A DNA stretch of 64,000 nt from Clonostachys chloroleuca (taxonomy: Eukaryota > Ascomycota > Sordariomycetes > Hypocreales > Bionectriaceae): assembly GCA_037952775.1 (NCBI GenBank), contig JBANAY010000004.1:1364001-1428000 (forward strand), given 5' to 3'. Numbering within the stretch: position 1 is the first letter of the stretch; every line of letters begins with the position of its first letter. Positions 21,700 to 32,250 of the stretch are shown here, in pieces. Under the pieces are notes generated by a model, which saw nothing but the letters and a program-made list of their open reading frames with translations, ran no database searches and was not told the origin of the DNA. A program made the position numbers and the translations under genes.

Positions 21700-24600
21700 A
21701 TGGCACCCTCTGCGGTAGCCCTAGATGCACCCGTTGCGACTAAATTTATCAATGGCGGAATCTCACACACGGAACCCAAAGAAATGACGCGAGGGACTAA
21801 GAAACGCGCCGCCGTCATTGGACTGGGAATGGTCGGCGTCGCATTCATTGAGAAGCTCCTCAAGTACGATGCTGAAGGCGGCCACGATCAATGGGAAATC
21901 ACAGTCTTCGCCGAAGAACCCCTCATCGCATATAACAGAGTCGGCCTAACACAATACTTCACAAACCGCTCCAAGGAATCACTATACCTCAACCCACTCG
22001 AGTGGTACACATCCCACAGCCAGAAGCTAACATATCACCTCGCCGACCCTGTGGTTTCTCTTGATGCTGAGGCCAAGACGCTACAAACCTCAAAGGGTGT
22101 TGTGTTCTCCTATGATGATTGTATCATCGCCACAGGCTCCGATTCCGCATTGCCTCCTTATATCACTCAAGAGCGCTTCTACCAAACTAAGGGCTGCTTT
22201 GTATACCGAACCATCAAAGATCTCGAAGACACCATTGATTATGCATGCCAGGCTCCCGCTGTCCTAGGCCGCCGCATCCGAAAGGCAGCTGTAATAGGAG
22301 GTGGCCTGCTAGGCCTAGAGGCGGCCAAAGCCCTTTTAGATCTCGAAGAGGTCGACCAAGTAGTCTTGGTCGAACGAAATCGCTGGGTCCTGAGTCGTCA
22401 ATTGGACCAAGAAGGTGGTACCCTGGTCTTGGAAAAAGTTAGGGCACTCGGAGTCCAGGTCCTTCTTCAAACTAGAGTTCACAATTTGGTTTGTGAGGAT
22501 GGCCGTCTCACTGGTCTTTCTCTTGAAGGAAAGAACGGGGAGGCTGGTGACATAGTCGATATTGATATGCTGGTATTCGCTGTTGGCATCACCCCCAGAG
22601 ATGATCTTGCTAAAGCCACTGGTCTTCATACGGCAAAGCGTGGGGGTTTTGTTGTTGATCCTTGGCTAAAGACGAACCTCCCAAATATCTATGCCGTTGG
22701 AGAATGCGCTAGTCTGTTTGATCAGACCTATGGACTCATTGCTCCAGGCGTTGAGATGGCCGATGTACTTGCATATAACCTGACGGAAGGGCCTCACCAT
22801 CACCTCAGGGAAATGAAGGCACCCGATGTCAGCACAAAGCTCAAGCTCATGGGAGTCGATGTTGCTTCCTTTGGAGACTTTTTCGCTGATCGAGGAATAA
22901 TCACAAAACCACTTCCTGGATCAAGGCCAAGAAGGGGGCCGCGCAGAAGATCCTCGACCTGTCGCCCGAGGAGGTTAAAAGCAAGGTCAAGGCACTCACA
23001 TATCGCGACCCCTTTTCCGATGTATATAAAAAATACATTTTCACTGCCGATGGAAAGTACATTCTCGGCGGCATGATGGTAGGGGATGTCAAAGACTATG
23101 TCAAATTAGTGGCACTTTGTAACAAGCGGGAACCTATTGGCAAATCGCCCGCGGAATTCATTATTGGGGCAAAGAAGGAGGGTGAAGAGGAGGGCGACGA
23201 CTTACCAGACGACGCACAAGTTTGCAGCTGCCACAATGTCACAAAGGGCCACATCGTGGAATGCGCTAAGACCAAAGGCATCCGTTCTTTTGGTGAGGTC
23301 AAATCTTCCACCAAATGCGGAACTGGTTGCGGTGGTTGTATACCTCTATCGCTCAGCATCTTCAATCGAGCCCTCAAGGACGCAGGCGTCGAGGTCTCCA
23401 ACCACCTTTGCCACCATTTTGCTTATTCCCGCCAGGAGCTCTTCCAGATTATCAAATTCAAGAAGCTCAAAGACTTCTCGGCTATTATGAGAGCTACCGG
23501 CAAGAAACCTGACAGCCTTGGCTGCGAGACGTGCAGGCCCGCCGTGGGCTCTATCCTCAGCTCCTTGTACAACGAGTGGATCATGAAACCTTCGCTGCGG
23601 CAGACCCAAGATACCAACGATCGGTATCTAGCCAACATGCAACGTGACGGGACGTACTCAGTGGTCCCCCGGCTTCCTGCTGGCGAAGTGACCCCAGCCG
23701 GGCTCATTGTTATTGGAGAAATCGCTGCCGACTACGGATTGTACACAAAGATCACAGGTGGTCAGCGTATCGATCTATTTGGCGCTAAAAAGCAAGATCT
23801 TCCCGCTATCTGGGAAAGGTTAGTCAAGGCAGGGTTCGAAAGTGGCCACGCTTATGGCAAGTCTCTCCGAACAGTCAAGAGTTGTGTCGGCAGCACGTGG
23901 TGCCGTTATGGACTTGGCGACTCGGTCGGTTTCGCGTCCGAGATTGAACACCGTTACAAGGGAATTCGTGCTCCTCACAAGTTCAAGGGTGGCGTTTCAG
24001 GCTGTGTCCGAGAGTGTGCTGAGGCACAGAGCAAGGACTTCGGCCTCATCGCCACACCCAAGGGCTGGAACGTCTTTGTGGGTGGAAACGGTGGTGCCAA
24101 ACCCCGCCACGCCCAACTGATCGCGGAAGATGTGACGAAGCTTCAAGCGGTCAAGATTTTAGATCGATTCATCATGCTGTATATCCGCTCCGCCGACAAG
24201 CTTGAGAGAACTGCTCGGTGGGTGGAGAGATATCCAGGTGGTCTCCCTGCTCTCAAAGATGTCATTGTAAATGACAAGCTTGGCATTTGTGAAGAATTAA
24301 GTAAGGAGATGGACGATTTAGTTGGTACCTATCATTGCGAGTGGACCAATGTAGTCCGTGATTCTGGACGCCGAAACGCATTCCAACAATTTGTGAATAC
24401 GGATGAAGTACAGCAAGTGTCAGAGTCCATCTCGGAACGCAGCCAGAAAAGGCCTGCCGACTGGCCTGAGGATAGCTCTCCTCTCCGCTTTGACGTTCTT
24501 GATGTTGCCAAAGACGCCAAATGGGAATGGCGCGAGGTCTGTAAGCTGTCGGCTCTCGACCGGCAAACGGATGCCCCTACTTCGGCTACGGTCAAATATG

Positions 24601-25103
24601 GCGATGTACAGCTAGCCGTCTGGAACATACCGGGCCGTGGTCTACGTGCATCACAGAATATGTGTCCTCATCGCCGAGCGTTCGTCCTAGCAGATGGTTT
24701 AATTGGACAGGACGAACAAGACCGTGAGTATGTATCATGTCCTCTTCACAAACGCAACTATTATCTGGACCCGAAGCCTAGCAACGGCGGAGGCAAATGT
24801 TCAGATTCAGACTATTCAATCATGACGTTCGAGGCCAAAGAAGACGAAGAAAATGACGCTGTTTTGCTCCGTCTTCCTCCGACTGATGCTTTGGATGCTG
24901 TACTTAGTACATCCAAGTGGATGCTAAGGCGGGCTGAGGAAGAGGCCAGCCGTCTCGCCGGGGCTCCGGATCACTCCATTGAGATTTCTGGTCCTCTTCC
25001 AACAAGTCAAATGGAGGAACGCTTGAGGCTCTTGGATGGAATCACGAGCCAAGAAGCGCCTGCAGCTCAAATTTCCTGTGGAAGTTCTGCTTTAGATTGG
25101 TGA
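21700..25103 (+). CDS. niiA: Assimilatory nitrite reductase (NAD(P)H), intronless, one frameshift
   Basis: Reduces nitrite to ammonium. The ATG at 21700 sits in ACCATGGCA. Total length is about 1,134 aa, the size of fungal nitrite reductases. The order is: FAD/NAD(P)H domain (IGLGMVGVAFIEKL, later IGGGLLGLEAAKALL); BFD-like [2Fe-2S] region (CSCHNVTKGHIVECA, CGTGCGGC); two ferredoxin-like half domains; sirohaem/[4Fe-4S] cysteines in SCVGSTWCRYG and GCVRECAEA; and a C-terminal Rieske-type domain (CPHRRA and CPLHKRNY). The first frame runs past DFFADRGIITK and then leaves family sequence between about 22896 and 22925. The next frame continues with IKAKKGAAQKIL and PFSDVYKKYIF, so one base is missing there, plausibly in AAAA. 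All cofactor motifs are otherwise intact. Confidence 0.93.
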
Positions 25104-25527
25104 TATTTCATTGAGTAGTAGTAATCATGTAATTTGCTGCAGATAGTAACCTAACATCAAGCTTCTGGTGCATAATCTTCTCACAATGACATGCTCTGAC
25201 GTTGGTCATCCCTGGCGTATCGCATCTGCCAGGGATTGATTCATTAGCCTTCTGATCGCCTTCGGGCCCGCCTTAGATTGTGTAAGTCGGACGTCGGTCG
25301 TCTCCACGTGTTTCCTAGTTTCGGGTTGAAGGCCGCTTAGACCGATACTAAGCCCAATCCTGAGGCTAAGCCCACCGACTCTCGACAGTCTTATCTCGAC
25401 CTATCACAGCTCAGATATTTATCTACCGCGCTGACGTTCTAGATCCCCACAGACGAGAAACTTCCCACATGCAAGCCGCATCAACGCCCGTGCTTGGAGC
25501 AAGACACAGTTTGGGGGGCATTTCAGT

Positions 25528-25535
25528 CTCCGCGG
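25528..25535. promoter_or_regulatory. NirA-type site CTCCGCGG upstream of permease
   Basis: Exact match to CTCCGHGG. It is about 770 bases upstream of the permease start codon, and unlike the other sites it is extended on one side only. Confidence 0.65.
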
Positions 25536-25734
25536 AAATGCCAGATTTCGATATCACATTCACGAAAAAGCCTTTCATTCGCAGATAAGGCTGGAGTCCC
25601 CACGGCGGCCTGATACGATCTGCATCATCCACGAAGCCAGCATCGTAAGATAACGACGAAAAAATCCACTGCCCCCGGTACTTGCAGATGAAAATAAAGG
25701 TACCGAGAGCGTATGCAATGCTCCCCACGATCCT

Positions 25735-25742
25735 CTCCGCGG
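25735..25742. promoter_or_regulatory. NirA-type palindrome upstream of permease
   Basis: CTCCGCGG lies inside TCTCCGCGGAGA, the same 12-bp palindrome as at 21111-21122. A TTATCT and an AGATAA site follow within 60 bases. Confidence 0.75.
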
Positions 25743-26303
25743 AGAAGCCAGTTTCTGGAGTTTGTTATCTATGTCTGTCATTGGACTGAGATAAACAGCC
25801 GTCCGGGGGCCTCCTTAGCCTCAGTTACATCCCGAATCCACCCTAATTAGGAGTTAATCGGCCGGATGCCATCATTATCGCTGCTTGGAAATTTGAAACT
25901 CGTTATCAGCCAATAGAATTGGTTCTATCTTTATGCACGCACCTTGGGCATTCGGTTTTTGTCCACATCACACACTCAACGATACACAAAATGATACGTC
26001 GAAGAAGTTATTCAGTGTCTTCGTGCAGGGATAGCCGCAATGAGATATCTCTGAGATAAGGAACCTCGTCGGAAATCGTGAATTAAGTATAAGTTCATCG
26101 TCCAACCCTGAAAAGAGCTCGGATCATTTCCAGATCAACTCCGCAGTCATCAAATCATCAGCCATCCACACTGGCAAGTTCCTATCCAACGCCTGGATAC
26201 ATACAACAATTCTCAAAGATAGTCTGGATCACAATTTTCTCTCACCAATTTACATTCGCCCTTCTTTGACACCGGAGTCCTCCCGCTCACACCTGCCAGC
26301 ACA

Positions 26304-27908
26304 ATGTCTCCCACGCCAGATGCTGGGAGCCATGAGAAGGCCAGAAAATCTAACAAAACCGCGTCAGCCAGCCAGAAGTCAGGCTGGTCCTCTCTTTGGA
26401 AACGTGCTGAGGTCAACCCCCTGAACGGCAAAAGTATGACTTTCCCTCTGTTTCGGTTCTGGGACCCATATTCCACCGCCTTCTGGCTAGCCACCTTGGG
26501 CTTCTTCGTTGCATTCCTTTCGTGGTTTGCCTTTTCGCCCCTGGTTCCCGAGGCAGTGAAGGATGATCTCGGTCTTACACAAGACCAGGTGATCAACTCT
26601 AATTTGGCATCGCTTGGTGGCACCGCAATCGTTCGCCTCATTGCTGGACCTTGCTGTGATAGGTTCGGCCCCAGAAAAGTCCTCGCTGCGCTGCTCATCC
26701 TTGGTGCCATCCCTTCAGGCTTGGCTGCTCTTGTTGTCAATATTGAGGGTTTGGAGGCAGTAAGATTCTTCATCTCGATCCTTGGAGGCACTTTCGTACC
26801 CACGCAAGCCTACACAACAACTTTCTTTGACAAGTCCATCGTCGGTACTGCAAATGCGTTTTCTGGCGGTTGGGGTAACCTTGGAGGAGGTGTCACTGTT
26901 GCCGTCATGATCGGACTCTACGAACGGTACATCAAGGCCGGGTACAGCGCCCATCTTTCATGGCGTCTCTGCTTCCCTACCCTCCCGGTTCCCTGTCTGA
27001 TTCTTGTCGCTGTTATGATCCTTGTTCTTGGCAAGGATCATCCTTGGGGAAAATGGTCCCAACGAAACCAAGTTAGTGGTCCCGAACCAATGTTCATCGA
27101 AGGTGTGCAAGAGGAGTCCAAAGGACAGGTTCTCCGGAAGAAAGATATGGAATCCGGAATGTCGTCGGATAGTCCCAACACAGACGAGTCCCAAGCTTCA
27201 GCTAGCACTAGCATCTACGAGATCGATACTGCACAGCCAGAGCCGCTCACTCTCTCTTCTCTGTTCAAAATCCTCTGCGACTTGCGTGTTTGGATGTGCT
27301 TCAGCTGTTACCTCCTCACCTTTGGCCTCGAGACTGCCATGGATGCCGCCTTGCCCGGCCTCATGAACCAATTGTTCAAGAGCGCGACATTTACAATTGC
27401 CGACGCTGCCTATGCAGCATCCACATATGGTCTTCTGAACCTGTTCGCTCGTCCACTGGGTGGTATCATTTCCGATATGCTCTATGCTCGCTATGGGCTT
27501 AGGTCCAAGGTGCTCTGGCTTCTCGGAACCTCATTGTCCCAGGGCGTTGCAATGGTCGGGCTCGGCGTATACATCAACAACAACCACGCCACCTTGGGTG
27601 GAGTGATGGGCTTTATCGTCCTCATTGCCATCACCGGATTCGCCGCCAATGGCGCTTGCTATTCCGTCTATGGCCATCTACGACCAAAGAACGTCGGAGC
27701 TGTGGCAGGCATTGTGGGCGCAGGGGGCAACGTAGGCGGCCTGTTCTATACTCTAATTTTCAAATACCAGGCAGGAACTCGGGTTGCTGCAACAATCGCA
27801 AATCCCGCGGGTCAGAATTCACTGGGAAACAAGTTCTGGATTGCTGGAGTGGTCAATCTGGTTGGTGTGTTGCCGTTCTTTTTTGTGCCGCTCGGGGACG
27901 CAGTCTAG
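26304..27908 (+). CDS. crnA: Nitrate/nitrite transporter of the NNP family (MFS)
   Basis: High-affinity nitrate uptake at the plasma membrane. One uninterrupted frame encodes 534 aa with twelve predicted membrane segments. Family marks include the N-terminal FPLFRFWDPYSTAFW region and both nitrate signatures, GGWGNLGGGVTV in the fifth segment and GAGGNVGGLFYT in the eleventh. A long hydrophilic loop of roughly 80 residues, rich in serine and acidic residues, lies between segments six and seven, as in fungal NrtA/CrnA proteins, where it is thought to be regulatory. The gene stands next to nitrite reductase, with NirA-type and GATA sites upstream. No intron and no damage were seen, unlike the two reductase genes beside it. 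Confidence 0.93.
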   Translation: MSPTPDAGSHEKARKSNKTASASQKSGWSSLWKRAEVNPLNGKSMTFPLFRFWDPYSTAFWLATLGFFVAFLSWFAFSPLVPEAVKDDLGLTQDQVINSNLASLGGTAIVRLIAGPCCDRFGPRKVLAALLILGAIPSGLAALVVNIEGLEAVRFFISILGGTFVPTQAYTTTFFDKSIVGTANAFSGGWGNLGGGVTVAVMIGLYERYIKAGYSAHLSWRLCFPTLPVPCLILVAVMILVLGKDHPWGKWSQRNQVSGPEPMFIEGVQEESKGQVLRKKDMESGMSSDSPNTDESQASASTSIYEIDTAQPEPLTLSSLFKILCDLRVWMCFSCYLLTFGLETAMDAALPGLMNQLFKSATFTIADAAYAASTYGLLNLFARPLGGIISDMLYARYGLRSKVLWLLGTSLSQGVAMVGLGVYINNNHATLGGVMGFIVLIAITGFAANGACYSVYGHLRPKNVGAVAGIVGAGGNVGGLFYTLIFKYQAGTRVAATIANPAGQNSLGNKFWIAGVVNLVGVLPFFFVPLGDAV

Positions 27909-28233
27909 GGATAAGATTGGCGAGTTTATTAGATTATATTAGCGTAATGACGGATTTTAAGAGGATTAAGGTTTGATAAAGGGTATATTCAATGAAGGCT
28001 CTTCTACTTTCATAATAATACAGGAAGTTTACTGGAATAATATCAGCTAATGTGAATCATTATTCAAAATACATTGAAACCTATGCCCAAGTAAATTCCA
28101 GTGTCTATTGCTTGGAAAGTCGGACTATTTCCCAAATATCTCGACACTGATTCATCTGTCAATAAGCCACTTCATAGATCGATTCACCAGAAACGCTCAC
28201 AGATATCGAGCCCACTCTGGATCGACAAGGTCG

Positions 28234-29156
28234 TTAGGCTAACCACGATGGAACCACATCAACTGATCTAGTCGCCAGCCACTCCTCATCCAGGGTAGAT
28301 GTCCCATCAAATCCATGTTCTCCATCTTGGACCGCGAGATGAGATTCTAACTTAGGCTGTAGCCGAATTAAGTCGCTCTGTAACATGAAGCTTCCTTCAA
28401 TGGGTACGACCGTGTCATCCCTGCCGTGCATCACAAAGACACCACCTCTGGGGAATCTGGGCCCACCCTCCAGTTTCTCTAAGATGGCATTGTGCCTTTG
28501 ATCAGGAGGGAATGAGTCCCGGCGAGCCCCGCGCTGGATGGACGCAAGCATCAATTCAGTCCTCTCGCCTTTAGGGTCGCTGGACACAATAGATGGTAGC
28601 CTTCCATCATTAACTTTGACCATGTGCTCCTTGATCATATCCAAGGGCATTTAAGGCATGCCAAGAACGGCTTTTTCATAATCATCCGTAAAATACTGGG
28701 ATCGAACATCGACCACTGGGTATGCAGCCATGACAGAGCGAACGCTTTCAACATGATACAAGCCAGTGATGATGCTCAGGAAACCGCCTGCACTCTCGCC
28801 TGAGGTGATGATACGAGAAAGGTCCACCTCCACCGCGCCACTCGGTTGTTTTTGTAAGAACCCTGGCAAAAGTCTTCAATGTCTTGGATGAGTTCATCCA
28901 AGGATGATTCAAGCAGCATTCGATATTCGGGCGTAACAAGCAAAGCCGAATGTCGAGCAGCAAGCTCCAGCTGCCAGGGACTGAAATAATTGGGAAACAG
29001 ACGAGAAGCGGTGATCCAGCCCCCAGCATGGAAACATATCATAAGTGGCCGAGGTCCAACAAGCTCCATTTGGCACCAAACACTGCATCCTATTGGATGA
29101 CTGGAGAACTTTGTATGTGCAATCGAATATCTAAATGAATCATATTGAGTAGCCAT
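28234..29156 (-). pseudogene. Alpha/beta-hydrolase (HSL/carboxylesterase-like) pseudogene
   Basis: From ATG 29156 the protein begins like a cytosolic esterase, with the oxyanion-hole region CFHAGGWITASRLFP. After DFCQ the frame shifts at GGG 28861-28863: one more base would continue as GFLQKQPSGAVEVDL. The nucleophile elbow GESAGG follows. At 28651-28653 an in-frame TAA separates AVLGMP from MPLDMIKEHM, where family members continue without a break. The end is again clean, with the catalytic Asp region FVMHGRDDTVVP and the His region DGEHGFDG, to the TAA at 28234. All three catalytic regions survive, but a frameshift plus a nonsense codon should abolish the enzyme. It lies 326 bases from the nitrate permease, convergent. 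Confidence 0.8.
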
Positions 29157-31694
29157 CTGGATTTGGACCCATGGGGATGTTAGAGAGTCAAGATGATTAT
29201 TGCTTTCTTAGCGGTGTAGTTAGGTATAATTGCTTCGATTCTATCATATCCCTTAAAGACCGATACAGGTGCCCCTTTTCAACCCATTTCTATCTCTGAA
29301 CCTGAGAACTCAAGAATTAGAGAAGAAATATAACTAATATGCTCTCTGAACATCCCCCTACTAAACCCACTATATGTCAGCATCAATCGTGTTCGAAGAA
29401 AACCCAAAATGAGTTTGGGAAAGGAGTCCGTGGAATGATACCAATAGATCAGTTCTCGACTAAGACCAGGCAACCCTCCGAAGAAATGATTCCTGTGTCA
29501 GTGGTTATTTGTTCCGTGGTTACGATAGAATCGTACGATGTTGTCGGGACCATGAAGTAAGAGCATTACAAGAGCGCCCGGTTTCATTAATAAGCTTACA
29601 GTTACTTATCAATCTAATAAGCATAGCTGTATTACGGCAAGGAAACCATCAGGATAGAATTACCACTGTCTAGCGATGTATTGACATAGATGCCGTCTTA
29701 TAACAGCCATTCGGCCATGGTCATCGTCGATGCAGACATTATAACGTTCCATCGCAGCTAGCCATTCGTTGTATCAACAATTTTGTGTAGTTGTTTTGTT
29801 ACCAAATTATATCTTTATAGAGATACAATATCCCTGGAACAGTGCGTTCGTCCTCGAACTCAAGAAGCGGTGTGATTCCTCCCCGAATATTAAAGCCCAT
29901 CATAGATGTAAATTCGAGTAGTTGATTACGCGATTAAGATACGTGAATTTCTTCCGACCAAAGGCTCAAACGATTAGCTAAGGGTTTTGCACTGCCTCAA
30001 CCATCTAACCTCCAAGAGTTCTGAAACGCCGAGATCTGACGGGATCGCATGTTTGTTTGCCGAATTTTGCTTACGTATCTCAATTAAACAGGCTGCAGAA
30101 TCCTATGAAACTTACTACCAAGAGTGAGAATGCTTGTTTGAAATAGTGTGAGCTTGACAATATTTCAATGTCACCCGGACAACTCACAAGTCTTCCAACT
30201 CAATGTTTAAAACCCTCCAAAGAACGCGTTGCCGCCAAGCTAAATATTAAGGGTCGCGTCCCCAGTCAACTGTATGTTGTGGCCCGTGATCTTGGCCGAA
30301 TAACGCGGTCTGCTTCTCCAGGGAGCCTGAAGAATAATAAACAACTGTGAAGCCCGATCTCCAGCGAAAGCTAGTGGACGGTGGAATATGCTGGAAATGC
30401 GGACCATCGCGTGTTGCCAAGCTCTGGGCCTGTCCTGCCTGGCGCTGCGCCACGTCCTTCTGCCAAGTGAGACGGTTAATTACAAAAGAGCCACCTGATG
30501 TTGCCCTGGAGCCGGATACTACCGCATGAAGACCTGCCCAGGCGCCATCTCAGTGGGGCAGTCTGGTGATGAACTGCCAAAGTACCCTCGCTTCCCTCTG
30601 CGCGAGAATGTGCCAAAGTGGCCGGGATTATAGAGTATGAACACTACAGCGTATGCAGTCCATCACAATCCTTCTGTCTACAACCGTAAAAACTTTTCTT
30701 CTATTATTTGATATACTTCATGTTCATATAACTTTGCTCTTTCCCCCTATAAGTAGATAGCAGGAAATATGGTGGGCAGGTTGGTGGTAGTCTGAGTGGA
30801 CTGTCAGTCGTCTTACCGTTGGGGGCCTCACTGGCTGCAACCTCAACCTAAATCCGCCATGCAGCAATATGCTAGCACTGCCTCTCTAATTGTGCTTTCC
30901 AATGATTCTACCTACCAACCCTAGTAGCCAACTGAGTGTTAGGTTCGATATGTTATTTAGGTGCCGTGAACTATATACGTCACTGAGGCAGCAAGGGAAG
31001 TGGCTGTTGGTGATCTGTTATTGTGTTTGAAACTACCATACCACATCCTGTAGTACTTTTGTAAGGCCTGCCTCCACAATCTACCTGAGTGGAAAAGAAA
31101 ATGTATGCTAGTGATTACACTGAAGTTTACAGGACGGTGCACAGCATGCGTTTTACCAATTGTCATAACTACCCAACGTCTACCAAGCACCCATCGCCTA
31201 TTTAGCTATCAGTTCTTTCAGCACCATTATTCGATACCGCATATTGATTACGGAACAAAAATTCATATGGCTTGGACACTTAGTATAAGTCCGACGTGGC
31301 AATGGTCAGATCTCCTTCAATTGCAACCATTTGCTCACAACGCCTACTGCTATCGCTGCACCAGAAACTCGCACAACGAGTCCACTATGGAAGCTTCTAC
31401 AGTACTCAGACTTATAGTCTCGTCATGAAACTTCGTTTACGGGTTCGCTTTCACTTAAACTTACAAGGCCGTGCAAAGATGTATTGTTTATACTCTAAAC
31501 TGCTAGCATTATTAGAACAGAGTGCAAATATGTTCAGACAATCAGACCAAATTTGATATTGAGCTAAACTTCGATGTAAAATTCCACCCGCCAGACCTGA
31601 TGCTTGTGACTTCAAGCGAAACCTTCCAAAAGGAGGATTTTGGGCGAGCTTTTTGTACAACTTGGCTGTGATCGGAAAGTCCGCTAAAGGGAAG

Positions 31695-31803
31695 TAGGCG
31701 ACGCCTAACCGGTATATTCGCTACTGAAACAGGTGGAGATGTATCTTAGTACTAAGTTAGGCAGCGCAGAAAATACAGTAGGCGGCCCTTTTCCAAACGC
31801 CTA
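31695..31803. repeat. Cluster of short inverted repeats (TAGGCG/CGCCTA)
   Basis: TAGGCG-A-CGCCTA occurs at 31695-31707. The same arms recur as TAGGCG at 31779-31784 and CGCCTA at 31798-31803. Between them lies the perfect 12-bp palindrome CTTAGTACTAAG at 31745-31756. This could be the remains of terminal repeats of a small non-autonomous element; no coding part or clear target duplication was found. Confidence 0.35.
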
Positions 31804-32058
31804 AATAACGTATATAAACTGGTAAAAAGATGAGAATTCCTTAGCAACCAAACCTCTTACAGGCAGCTAAGCGGCCCCTGCTAACGAGATACCTCAAAAA
31901 CAGGGGATTGGCAAGAGGATGGTTGGCGTTCATAATTTATATATAATCCATATACTAACTTAGGAAAGGTTGGCATTCTGTGCGAGGTTATGCCATTATG
32001 CGGCCCTTATCTCCGCAAGATTATCTCCGCGCCGTGTAACCTAGCGCTGAATACTACC

Positions 32059-32250
32059 ATGATCCGTGATTTCTTGGGACACAAGAAACCTGCAAAATGT
32101 GTATTATTTCTTATTGACCCCTCCCTATTCGCCTGTCGATCTAGTGATAATGAGATTATACTGTGGCACAAAGCGGATATGAAGTCTACCAATATTCTTC
32201 GAGGTCATAGAGTCTACGTCTCAGAGTTGCTCTCGAGGACTGGAGAAACG
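32059..32250 (+). pseudogene. WD40-repeat relic (NACHT/NLR-WD40-like)
   Basis: One plus-strand frame reads CVLFLIDPSLFACRSSDNEIILWH and then a short spacer ending ILRGHRVYV. This follows the WD40 pattern of fungal NLR proteins (a VLFSPDGSLLASGSSDN.I.LWD-like blade followed by LRGH), but with several non-conservative changes. Stops flank it, and no complete propeller can be assembled. It is best seen as the degraded end of an incompatibility-type NLR gene. Confidence 0.45.

Larger units (their letters stand above)
25104..26303. promoter_or_regulatory. niiA-permease intergenic region with NirA-type and GATA sites
   Basis: The region contains CTCCGCGG at 25528-25535 and at 25735-25742. GATA sites include AGATAA at 25584, 25648, 25789 and 26054 and TTATCT at 25765. 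The same two site types occur in the niaD-niiA promoter, so the downstream permease is probably under the same NirA/AreA control. The first few hundred bases hold the nitrite reductase terminator. No gene is supported here. Confidence 0.78.
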
